64,000 nucleotides of DNA from JANQFV01 sp964468185 (GTDB lineage Bacteria > Planctomycetota > Phycisphaerae > UBA1845 > Fen-1342): contig CAYXTR010000022.1 of assembly GCA_964468185.1 (NCBI GenBank), forward strand, positions 1-64,000, written 5' to 3'. Positions 54,762-62,962 of the stretch are shown piece after piece. How positions within the stretch are numbered: the first letter of the stretch is position 1; the number at the start of each line of letters is the position of its first letter. A model generated the notes under the pieces. The model was not told the origin of the DNA, did no database searches, and saw nothing but the letters and a program-made list of their open reading frames with translations. The translations under genes and the position numbers were made by a program.

Positions 54762-55067
54762 ATGCGACGGTGTGCGCGAACAGATTGGGAGTACGCACAG
54801 CGGGGAGACCCGGCTTACGATCTGGCGATCGTGACACGTGGCAATCGGAAGCTGTTCGGGCTGGATCAAGGACTCCAACGCCTGATAACCGCTTATCATG
54901 CAGCGAACGGGGCGGCGGTCGAATCGACGGACGTGATCGTCTGGGAGCTGCTGATCACGTTGCGGTGGCTGTACGAAGCCTCGCGGGACGGGGAGCGGTA
55001 TGGCGGCAGGTCGCCGGAGTCTTACCGGAATCAAGTGCGCGCGATCCTGCGCCGCGCGCCGAAGTAG
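54762..55067 (+). pseudogene. C-terminal fragment of an aminoglycoside phosphotransferase-like kinase
   Basis: This 101-residue frame begins almost directly with TDWEYAQRGDPAYDLAIV, the pattern that follows the Mg-binding aspartate in aminoglycoside/choline kinase-like phosphotransferases, and continues with helices to a basic end. Everything before it, including the HGDxxxxN catalytic loop and the ATP-binding lobe, is missing, where the family has about 170 more residues. The remaining part is open, without stops, and its TAG overlaps a GTG in the frame of the SNF2 gene, so it may still be transcribed. Calling it a deletion remnant is inference; a small repurposed gene is the alternative. 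Confidence 0.6.
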
Positions 55068-55096
55068 TGCGAGCGATAACGGAGCTGAAGACAGCG

Positions 55097-57793
55097 ATGG
55101 CACAGCAACGGACGATCAAACGGCGGAGAGACCTGACGCTGAAGGACCGGCTCTCACGACTGACATTTACCCAAGCCTGCAAGTTGCTCGGACCGGGTGG
55201 TGACCGCCTGATCCAAGCCGGCGGGAAGCACGAGATCAACATCGATGAACACGTCCAGTTCGGCGATGACCTGTTCCGATTGACGCTGAACGGTGCCGTG
55301 GCGACGATTTCGCCGCTGGTCGAGGCCCCGCAGCGTCTGCACTGGAACTGCACGCGCTGTCCGGGAGCCTGCGAGCATGTCGGGGCGGCGTTCTCGCTGG
55401 TTCTCGAGGAGAAGGTCGCGCTGGGGCTTGCCGCGCCGCCGCCGGAGCGTGTTCCCATCGAGAGCCTCGGCGAAGAGGAACTGGTCCAACGAGCAATCGC
55501 CGAGCGCGACGAGCGGTCGCGGAAAGAGCGGATGACGGCGCGTTCGAGCAACCCGAAGGTGCTGTGGACCGACTACCTTGTGACCAACGCCGCCTCGGGC
55601 AAGACCTATCGCGTCGCACTGCGCGGCTGGGAGCCCGGCGAGTCGTACTGCACGTGTCCGGACTTTCGCAAGAACACGCTGGGGGTCTGCAAGCACATTC
55701 TCGCGGTGCAGCGGCGGGCACGGCGGCGTTTCGCGGCGTCCACGCTGCGCCGGCGGTACGTGCAGCGGGGCTTCGCCATACACTTGCACTACGGGCACAG
55801 AATCGAATTGCGGATGCTGACGCCGAGCCGGCTGGACGATGCGCTGGCGCGGATCATTGGCCCCGTCACGCGCGGCCCCATCGATGACGTGCCGGACCTG
55901 CTCAAACGCATTGCCCGTTTGGAAGCGCTCGGCCACGAAGTAACCGTGTATCCCGATGCCGAGGAGTTCATTCATCAGCGACTCTTTCAGCAGCACATGG
56001 CGGGGCTGGTGAGGGCGATCAGACGCGATCCGGCGAAGCACCGGTTGCGCACCGAGCTTCTGAAGGAGGACCTCCTGCCGTACCAGCTGGACGGTATCGC
56101 ATTTGCCGTCGGCGCCGGTCGGGCGATCCTGGCTGACGACATGGGATTGGGAAAGACCATCCAGGGCATCGGCGTCGCCGAGCTGCTGCGGCGCGAGGCC
56201 GACATCCGGCGTGTGCTAGTCGTATGTCCGGCGTCGCTCAAGTCGCAATGGCGGAGCGAGATCAACCGCTTTTCCAAGCTCGACTGCCAACTCGTGCTGG
56301 GTGGTGCCGCCGAGCGGGCGCGGCAATACGACCACGACAGTTTCTTCACCATCTGCAATTACGAACAGGTACTGCGGGACATCCTGCCGATCGAACGCGC
56401 GTGCTGGGATCTGATCATTCTGGACGAGGGTCAGCGGATCAAGAACTGGGAGGCGAAGACCAGCCGCGTCATCAAGAGCCTGCGCTCGCGGTTTGCGCTG
56501 GTCCTGTCGGGCACCCCGCTGGAGAACCGGCTCGATGAACTCTACTCCGTGGTCGAGTTCATCGATGATCGGCGGCTTGGGCCCGCGTTCCGCTTTTTTC
56601 ATCGCCATCGCGTCGTGGACGAAAAAGGCAAGGTGCTCGGCTACAAGAACCTGGCCGAGCTGCGCGAGCGGCTCAAGCCGGTTCTGCTGCGGCGCACTCG
56701 GGCTTCGGTCATGCGCGATCTGCCGCCGCGCACCAACGAGGTCGTCCGCATCGAGCCGACCGGCGAACAGCTTGATCTGCATGATGCGCACCTGCGTGTT
56801 GCCAGCTCGATCGTGAACAAGCCGTACATCAACGAGATGGACCTGCTGCGACTCCGCAAGGCACTGCTCATGTGCCGTATGGCGGCCAACAGCACATATC
56901 TCGTGGACAAGCAGAACCCCGGCCACTCGACCAAGCTGGCCGAACTCGAACATCTGCTCAGCGCCCTGCTGGCCGAAGAAGGTCGCAAGCTCGTACTGTT
57001 CTCGGAGTGGACCACCATGCTGGGGCTGATCGAGCCGTTGCTCAAGAAGCAACGCACCGACTACGTGCGGCTGGACGGCTCGATTCCGCAGAAGAAGCGG
57101 CAACCGCTGGTGAGACGATTTCAGCGGGACCCGGCGTGTCGGGCGTTTATCACGACCAATGCCGGCGCGACGGGACTGAATCTGCAAGCAGCCGACACCG
57201 TTGTGAATGTCGATCTGCCGTGGAATCCCGCCGTACTGGAGCAGCGGATTGCCCGGGCGCATCGGATGGGCCAGAAGCGTCCCGTGCAGGTATACATACT
57301 TGTGACCGTAGGGACCATCGAAGAGAAGCTGCTCGGGACGCTCGCGGCGAAGCAGGACCTGGCTTTGGCGGCGCTCGATTATGAATCGGACGTGGACGCT
57401 CTCGACGTCGTCAGCGGAGCCAACGAGTTGAAGAACCGTCTTGAGACGCTCCTGGGGCGCGCTCCGGATGCCCCTGTCGATGGAAGTGAGCTGCGTCGCA
57501 CCACGGCCGACGCAGAGCGGCTTGCCCGACGGGAGCGCGTGTCGCGGGCGGCCGGCGACCTGCTCAGCGCTTCGTTCGACTTCCTGGACCAGTTGCTGCC
57601 GCACGAGGGCGTTGATCCTGCAGGAACCGGAGGGCTGGCCGAGCACATCCGCCGACAACTCGAGGATTGCACGGAGCGGGATGGCGACGGTCGCGCAAGA
57701 TTGACCGTCACGCTCTCGGACGACGCGGCAATTGATCGGCTGTCCGGGTCGCTCGCCCGCCTGCTGGCGACCGCCCGCGGCGGGTCCAGGTAA
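55097..57793 (+). CDS. SNF2-family helicase with SWIM zinc finger
   Basis: This protein of about 898 residues is an ATP-driven DNA translocase. Near residue 95 there is a possible zinc site (NCTRCPGACEHVG), and a SWIM finger lies near 184 (SYCTCPDFRKNTLGVCKH; CxC...CxH). The helicase core carries LADDMGLGKTIQ near 345, DEGQRIKN near 442, SGTPLENR near 472, LFSEWTTM near 632 and TNAGATGLNLQAAD then RIARAHRMGQKRPVQVY at about 685-735. SWIM-SNF2 proteins are implicated in chromosome maintenance or phage defence but this family's role is unknown. The start is uncertain: ATG 55097 has GGAG 13 bases upstream, and a GTG at 55067 overlaps the preceding stop. Codon choice looks different from genes at 1-50 kb. 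Confidence 0.88.
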   Translation: MAQQRTIKRRRDLTLKDRLSRLTFTQACKLLGPGGDRLIQAGGKHEINIDEHVQFGDDLFRLTLNGAVATISPLVEAPQRLHWNCTRCPGACEHVGAAFSLVLEEKVALGLAAPPPERVPIESLGEEELVQRAIAERDERSRKERMTARSSNPKVLWTDYLVTNAASGKTYRVALRGWEPGESYCTCPDFRKNTLGVCKHILAVQRRARRRFAASTLRRRYVQRGFAIHLHYGHRIELRMLTPSRLDDALARIIGPVTRGPIDDVPDLLKRIARLEALGHEVTVYPDAEEFIHQRLFQQHMAGLVRAIRRDPAKHRLRTELLKEDLLPYQLDGIAFAVGAGRAILADDMGLGKTIQGIGVAELLRREADIRRVLVVCPASLKSQWRSEINRFSKLDCQLVLGGAAERARQYDHDSFFTICNYEQVLRDILPIERACWDLIILDEGQRIKNWEAKTSRVIKSLRSRFALVLSGTPLENRLDELYSVVEFIDDRRLGPAFRFFHRHRVVDEKGKVLGYKNLAELRERLKPVLLRRTRASVMRDLPPRTNEVVRIEPTGEQLDLHDAHLRVASSIVNKPYINEMDLLRLRKALLMCRMAANSTYLVDKQNPGHSTKLAELEHLLSALLAEEGRKLVLFSEWTTMLGLIEPLLKKQRTDYVRLDGSIPQKKRQPLVRRFQRDPACRAFITTNAGATGLNLQAADTVVNVDLPWNPAVLEQRIARAHRMGQKRPVQVYILVTVGTIEEKLLGTLAAKQDLALAALDYESDVDALDVVSGANELKNRLETLLGRAPDAPVDGSELRRTTADAERLARRERVSRAAGDLLSASFDFLDQLLPHEGVDPAGTGGLAEHIRRQLEDCTERDGDGRARLTVTLSDDAAIDRLSGSLARLLATARGGSR

Positions 57794-58275
57794 GCCGTTC
57801 GCGCCCGATGGCGACACCGTGCAGGTCGGGTTTTCAGCGGGGGGGAGTCCGAGCGCGGCGCGTTGCCGGTGTCCGGAGGAGCCGCGACCCGCCGGGGAAG
57901 TAGCATGGGTGTCCGCCGGGAGTGCCTCGTCGGCGCGATGAGCCTATCAGAACGGACAATCGCCGTCGGTGCGGATAGGATGCTGCTCACGCTGGACACT
58001 CACGGTCCCCCTGTGAGGAATCCACTCTCGCCGAAAACGCAGCAGCTGCGACGCGTTATCACTCAATGCGCCGTCCGACGTGCACCGGCCGTATTGACAA
58101 GTACTGGGGGGTATGAGCTAATCGCGGGGCGGCGGGAGAAAAGGCAGCGTCGGTCGGGCTCTGCCCGGTGGTAAAGCAGCGGTGCAGCGAACCGCTGCTC
58201 CTATGTCGCGTTTTCCCTGTGGCGGACAAGCACATCCGCAATGTAAGATGGCGGCAGTCATAAGTTTGCACCGAC
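57794..58275. other. intergenic region before tRNA-Thr, no convincing gene
   Basis: Plus-strand frames at 57863-58174 and minus-strand frames at 58059-58402 lack recognisable motifs, and the latter overlap the tRNA gene. Nothing else of note is seen. Confidence 0.5.
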
Positions 58276-58348
58276 GCCACCGTAGCTCAATTGGCAGAGC
58301 AGCGGTTTTGTAAACCGCAGGTTGAGGGTTCGAGTCCCCCCGGTGGCT
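58276..58348 (+). tRNA. tRNA-Thr (anticodon UGU)
   Basis: A complete cloverleaf is present: acceptor GCCACCG with CGGTGGC, D arm TAGCTCAATTGGCAGAGCA, anticodon stem GCGGT/ACCGC around TTTGTAA (anticodon TGT, reading ACA and other ACN), and a T arm GGGTTCGAGTCCCC. CCA is not encoded. Confidence 0.97.
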
Positions 58349-58575
58349 GTTGTGCTTGCTCTTTATTGCGGGGCGAACGCGGTGGGGCGTGCCGTCAACC
58401 ACGGGCCACCGCGGGGTGTGCTGGGCGTCGTTTGCTGCAATCCGGCTTACTGGCAGTCATTGCATGGTCATCACGGCCGTGTCCAGAGGGGGTGGTCGCC
58501 GGTGTTCATCGCCAAGAGCCAGTCTTCCGGCGGGCTGCCGCTCGGACGCGAAGCCGAACAAGGTGCATCAACGTA

Positions 58576-58612
58576 CCAGAGGTAGCGCTCCGGCAAGAAG
58601 CGCTACCTCTGG
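58576..58612. terminator. perfect 14-pair hairpin downstream of the chemoreceptor gene
   Basis: CCAGAGGTAGCGCT pairs exactly with AGCGCTACCTCTGG across a 9-base loop, 28 bases beyond the chemoreceptor stop. No U-run flanks it on either strand, so it may be a U-less terminator or a palindromic element. Nothing else is recognised in 58349-58640. Confidence 0.5.
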
Positions 58613-58640
58613 CAGATTGCGGTTCAGGCACGATTACGAT

Positions 58641-60998
58641 TTAGAACTCGCCGAAGTCGTCATGGCCGTGTCCGCCAGACGACTCGTGGCCACCGTCGGT
58701 CTCACTGCTGGTCTGACCGGCACGGGCGTACTGCTCGTTGCCAGTGGCGTACTGGGGCTGTTTGTGCGAGCCGGGCAGATTCTTCTGCACGGTCCGCTGC
58801 ACGTGATGTCCGCTGCGACGAGTTGAGGCGCCGCCCACAAGATTGGCGAGTTCCTCAACCACGTTGTTCACGGCCACAGCCTGGGCACTCAGCTCCTCCG
58901 ACGCCGACGCGGATTCCTCGGCACCTGCCGCATTCTGCTGCGTGACCTTGTCCATCTGCGAGACGGCGGTGTTGACCTGTTCAACACCCTGGGCCTGCTC
59001 GTCGGATGCACGCGCAATGCCTTCGATCAAATCAGACACCTTGGTTGCCTGCTCGACGATGCCGCTCAAGGCGCCGGCCACGTCGCCGGCGACATCCGAG
59101 CCTTCCTTCGCCCGTTCCACTGACTGCTCGATGAGACCAGTCGTCTCGCGTGCCGCTTCGGCAGCACGCTGCGCCAGGTTGCGCACTTCTTCGGCAACCA
59201 CTGCGAAGCCCTTGCCATGCTCACCGGCCCGGGCGGCTTCGACGGCGGCGTTGAGCGCGAGGAGGTTGGTCTGGAAGGCGATTTCCTCGATGACCTTGAT
59301 GATCTTGCTGATTTCGCCGGAGGATTCGTTGATGGCACTCATGGCCTCGTTGAGCCGCTTCATCGTCTGATCGCCCGACTGCGCGGCGTTACGGGCCGCA
59401 TCGGAGAGCTCATTGGCCTGCTTGGCGTTCTCGGCGTTGGTGCGCGTCATGGCGGCCATCTGCTCGAGGGCGCTGCTGGTCTCTTCGAGTGAGGACGCTT
59501 GTTCGCTAGCCCCTTCGGCGAGTTGCTGCGACGTCGTGGAGACCTGGCTGGACGCCTCGGTAACCTGCGTTGCTCCCTCGGTCAGATTGTCAATGATGCG
59601 GTTGATCGGCTTGGTAATGCCGCGGGTGATGAAGATGGCCAGCGCTGTTCCGATGAACACAGCGACGACCAGGCCAACGATCATGATCCAGGAGGCCTGG
59701 CCGAGCTGGTCCACAGCACCCTGGGCGATGTCTTCCGTATTCTCCATCCCGGCCTTGGCGAGGTTCTGGGCGCCGGCCAGGACTTCATCGGCGGCCTGAC
59801 CGCGTTGCTTATTGAGCTGCTGTACGTCGAGCCAGTTCTTGAGCAGGTTGTTCATGGCGGTCTTGTACTGGCTGGCTGCCTGCTCAGTGTCGTCGATCCG
59901 CTGGAGATCCACGTCGAGGCGGGTAATCTTGCGCAAGTCCTCGAACAGCTGCTTCATGCGATCGAAATTGGCGTTGGCATCCTGAATGACCTGCGGGTCG
60001 CGCAAGGCCTGCGACTTGAAGCACGCGATGCGGGTCGCGTTGCCGACATCAATGATGTCGTTGCAAATCGTGATCTTCTGGTGCCGCTCGGTCATGTCGG
60101 TCGTGAGTTTGGCCTGCTGGCCATCCAGGAAGGCCGAGCAGTTCGAGACGTAGCTGGCGGCGTTTTCGTCCATGGCGGCGCGATGCTCCTGCAACACGGC
60201 ATCGCTGGCGTCTTTGCCCTTCTCGAACTCCGCCAGGTAGTCTTTCATGGCTTGCTTGTATTGCGTGGCCGCGAGCTCGGTGGCATCGATACGGGCAATA
60301 TCCTCAGCATCTTGCGTCACCGTGCGCAGCTCGGCCGTCTCGGCGAAGACCTCGTCGATCTTCGCGATAGCCTGCTGCATGAGGTCGGAGTCTCCGGTGG
60401 CCTGCGACTTGAAGTTCAGTACGCGTGTGGCGGTACCGATGCCCACAATCCTGGTCACCAGGGCGATCTTCCTCTGGCGCTCGGCGAGGTCTTTCTTGAA
60501 GGCCTCATTCTGGCCGTCGAGGAAGTCTGCGCAGTTTTTCATATATGAGGCGGCGGCCGCGTCGAGTGCGTCGCGGTTCGTCGCGATCTGGTTGTTCTTG
60601 TCCACGGTCTGCTCGGCGAGCTGCTCGTATTCGTCCACTTTGGCCTGGATGTCATCGAGCGAGCTCTCGAGCTTCACGAGGTGGGGGGAGCGCCGTCCGA
60701 GCTCATGTGCCTTCTGAATGCTCTGCCCGACCTTGGCGAGGTTCTCGCGGCCACGCTGCAGATACTGCTCCTCTTCAGAAAGCGCGTAGCCGCGCATCTC
60801 GTACATGGTCTGGAGTGAGTTGCGTTCGATTTCGTTGGCCACGGCGACTTCGGGGACGTATTCGTCGGACAGCTTGGTCGACTCCGTCTCGACGGTCCGC
60901 ATACTCCAGACCGCCATGCCTCCCAACAGAATGGCGATGACAAGCAGCGCCCCAAACCCGCTTGCGATCCTGGTGCCCAGTTTCATGTTCTTGAACAT
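58641..60998 (-). CDS. methyl-accepting chemotaxis protein with duplicated helical sensor
   Basis: This 785-residue receptor has membrane helices at about residues 11-32 (IASGFGALLVIAILLGGMAV) and 434-457 (IMIVGLVVAVFIGTALAIF). The periplasmic part is all-helical, as in helical bimodular sensors, and contains an internal repeat: NCADFLDGQNEAFKKDL near 151 and NCSAFLDGQQAKLTTDM near 282, each followed by ATR then FKSQA. After a HAMP-like linker, the signalling hairpin has the hallmark EIAFQTNLLALNAAVEAARA near 570. The tail is Gly/His-rich. GGAG lies about 9 bases before the ATG at 60998. No other chemotaxis genes are adjacent. The ligand is unknown. Confidence 0.92.
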   Translation of the reverse strand: MFKNMKLGTRIASGFGALLVIAILLGGMAVWSMRTVETESTKLSDEYVPEVAVANEIERNSLQTMYEMRGYALSEEEQYLQRGRENLAKVGQSIQKAHELGRRSPHLVKLESSLDDIQAKVDEYEQLAEQTVDKNNQIATNRDALDAAAASYMKNCADFLDGQNEAFKKDLAERQRKIALVTRIVGIGTATRVLNFKSQATGDSDLMQQAIAKIDEVFAETAELRTVTQDAEDIARIDATELAATQYKQAMKDYLAEFEKGKDASDAVLQEHRAAMDENAASYVSNCSAFLDGQQAKLTTDMTERHQKITICNDIIDVGNATRIACFKSQALRDPQVIQDANANFDRMKQLFEDLRKITRLDVDLQRIDDTEQAASQYKTAMNNLLKNWLDVQQLNKQRGQAADEVLAGAQNLAKAGMENTEDIAQGAVDQLGQASWIMIVGLVVAVFIGTALAIFITRGITKPINRIIDNLTEGATQVTEASSQVSTTSQQLAEGASEQASSLEETSSALEQMAAMTRTNAENAKQANELSDAARNAAQSGDQTMKRLNEAMSAINESSGEISKIIKVIEEIAFQTNLLALNAAVEAARAGEHGKGFAVVAEEVRNLAQRAAEAARETTGLIEQSVERAKEGSDVAGDVAGALSGIVEQATKVSDLIEGIARASDEQAQGVEQVNTAVSQMDKVTQQNAAGAEESASASEELSAQAVAVNNVVEELANLVGGASTRRSGHHVQRTVQKNLPGSHKQPQYATGNEQYARAGQTSSETDGGHESSGGHGHDDFGEF

Positions 60999-61542
60999 TG
61001 CTCGTGCTCCGTGTCTGGCCGGCGTCGCCCACGCGTGAATGTCGCGATCTGCGACGAAGTGCCGGCGTGTCCATGCCGTCGCACAGGCGCGAATCGATAT
61101 ACGTCCCCTGTTCGCACCTGCATCCCAAGTTGACCAGAGACACACGTCGGGAATGAATCGGACGGGCGCGGCTGCCTAGTGATGCTGATGTCCCAGTCGT
61201 GCCGTACGTGCCCGGCGTGCCACCGGCGATCTGCGACCCAGGGAGGCTACCAATGCACTCATTGGCGTCACCCCGAGGTGCGCGTTCGCCTGCTCTGGTC
61301 ATCGAAATGTTGGCGGCAGTTCATGAGGAGAAATCGGACGAGTTTTGCCCAGCACTCTTCGTAAGATCGCGCTTGCGGCGGCATAGGGGCGGCGGGAAGA
61401 GACGATTTGAACGATATTGAATCAGGAACTGAAGGAGCTGGATTCGTGGCCGGTAGATGACACCCGAAGCGCCGTAGTCAGTTGGCAGGGCGTTGCGGGG
61501 TGCTTCCCCAATCTGCATCGGTTCGCTTTGGGCCTCGGCCGT
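60999..61542. other. intergenic region upstream of chemoreceptor, no convincing gene
   Basis: Small plus-strand frames (61179-61364 and 61199-61420) overlap each other in different frames and show no motifs. The stretch next to 60998 should hold the chemoreceptor promoter; I could not pick one. Confidence 0.45.
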
Positions 61543-61896
61543 TCAGCCAATGATTTGTGAACTCGACGCGGGTCGAAATTCGTCAACAATGGCCGGTGCG
61601 CGTGAGTCATCGTTGCCGAGGTGGGCGGGCGTCCGCTTCCGCGAAGCCGTGGAGAGAGGTGCCAAGCGTTCGGCAAGCCGGCGTGATAGTCGAGCGCGCA
61701 TTGCCGGATCCGGGACCCAAGGAGTCAGATTATCGGGCTGCGAGCAGAAACGGTGCAGTGCGTGCTGGTCGATGATGCGGTGGCGTTCGATCACGGCCCA
61801 GACCAGTGCATCCAAGCTCCCGTCACTGAGTTCGGGAATCTCCCGCCGGTCGGGGGCAGGCGTGCCGCCGACGTGCTTGCTGTTGATGTCACGCAT
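61543..61896 (-). CDS. small hypothetical protein
   Basis: This 117-residue frame has mostly G or C at third codon positions and a plausible mixed composition, with a predicted helix DALVWAVIERHRIIDQHALH in the first half and an Arg/Ala-rich helix (ARLSRRLAERLAPL) in the second. I do not recognise it. No clear ribosome site precedes the ATG at 61896, and a plus-strand frame at 61753-61986 overlaps it, but that one has weaker coding character. It could be a real orphan gene or a remnant. Confidence 0.4.
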   Translation of the reverse strand: MRDINSKHVGGTPAPDRREIPELSDGSLDALVWAVIERHRIIDQHALHRFCSQPDNLTPWVPDPAMRARLSRRLAERLAPLSTASRKRTPAHLGNDDSRAPAIVDEFRPASSSQIIG

Positions 61897-62303
61897 TTGA
61901 AACTACTCTTGAGCCGGTACGTTCAAGCCTCGTCGCCTCGAACCGCGGCGGCGTATGCGACCGCGGAGGGTTCCGTGCGGGAGTGAAGGTGTGCGGGCGA
62001 CCCGCCGCTATCGAGGAGGAGGACAGGTCACTGTGTTCGCGTCCGGGCGCCCGGACACACCTTACCTGCGGATTCGCAGCGAATCCGCGTTCATGACACC
62101 GGCGGGGACCGGCCAGCTACGTGTCAGCCAACTGACAAATGATGTCGGCCTGGATCTGCCTGCTGAGCGTACGGGCTGCAGGGGAAGGTACCTGCGCCGC
62201 TCCAATATAAGAATGCCCGATATTCCAGGCGGGGGTATCGGCCAAACAGTCTAAATCGTGGCTTGCCGAAGTCTCCGCGTGACGGACCGCGATATCGGCC
62301 GGC
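61897..62303. other. intergenic region, no convincing gene
   Basis: The open frames here on both strands (61955-62254 plus, 62117-62335 minus) lack motifs. The stretch follows the end of the response regulator gene and contains no hairpin I would call a terminator. Confidence 0.45.
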
Positions 62304-62960
62304 TTACGCCTCAGCCAATCCCTCACGGATCGCAAAGCGAGTGAGTTCGACGCGATCGTGGATATCGAGCTTGGTCATGATATTCGCGCAGTGGCAGTGG
62401 ACGGTTTTCGCGCTGACATGCATCGTCGACGCGATTTCCTTTTGCGAGAGACCACGGGCAACGTAGCGCAGAACTTCGAGTTCACGCGGGGTCAGCGTCG
62501 AGGCCCGAGACTGGCCCTGCTGTGCCAGGCGCGTACCCATGGTGTCGACAACGATGCGAGCCTGCACCTCAGGGGAGAAGTAACTGACGCCGGTGGCGGC
62601 CGAGCGTATCGCCTTGACGACCGACTCGGGAGGCTCACTCTTGGTAACGTAGCCCGCGGCGCCGACCGATAACGCCTGCTCGACGTAGCGGTCGTGGAAG
62701 AAGGCGCTGACGAAGATCACGCGCGTCTCGGGCAACTGACGTTGTATGGTGCGGGCAGCTTCGAAACACACGAGCCCGGGCATGTCGATGTCCATGAGGA
62801 CGATGTCAGGTTTGTGCTGACGGGCTTCGGCCACCGCATCGTCGGCGTTACCCACGGTAGCGACGACCTGGAGATCCGGCTCGTTGTTCAGCCGGCCCAT
62901 GAGCATCTCGCGCATCAACGCGTGGTCGTCGGCGATTAACAATTTCACCGGGCGGGACAT
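62304..62960 (-). CDS. NarL/FixJ-family response regulator
   Basis: This 218-residue transcription factor has a receiver domain at residues about 5-120, with acidic residues in LLIADDHALMREML, the phosphoacceptor Asp in IVLMDIDMPG and the conserved Lys in GYVTKSEPPE. A LuxR-type helix-turn-helix follows at about 150-215 (LTPRELEVLRYVARGLSQKE). GGAG lies 9 bases before the ATG, inside the end of the upstream kinase gene, and only 2 bases separate the genes. The kinase immediately upstream is probably its phosphate donor. Target genes cannot be read from the window. Confidence 0.93.
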   Translation of the reverse strand: MSRPVKLLIADDHALMREMLMGRLNNEPDLQVVATVGNADDAVAEARQHKPDIVLMDIDMPGLVCFEAARTIQRQLPETRVIFVSAFFHDRYVEQALSVGAAGYVTKSEPPESVVKAIRSAATGVSYFSPEVQARIVVDTMGTRLAQQGQSRASTLTPRELEVLRYVARGLSQKEIASTMHVSAKTVHCHCANIMTKLDIHDRVELTRFAIREGLAEA

Positions 62961-62962
62961 CG

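Noticed and set aside
57863..58174. 103-residue plus-strand frame after the SNF2 gene
   Set aside because: No motif, no ribosome site and poor coding character.
58118..58402. Minus-strand frame reading through tRNA-Thr
   Set aside because: Its core (RGDSNPQPAVYKTAALPIEL) is the familiar artefact of translating a tRNA gene.
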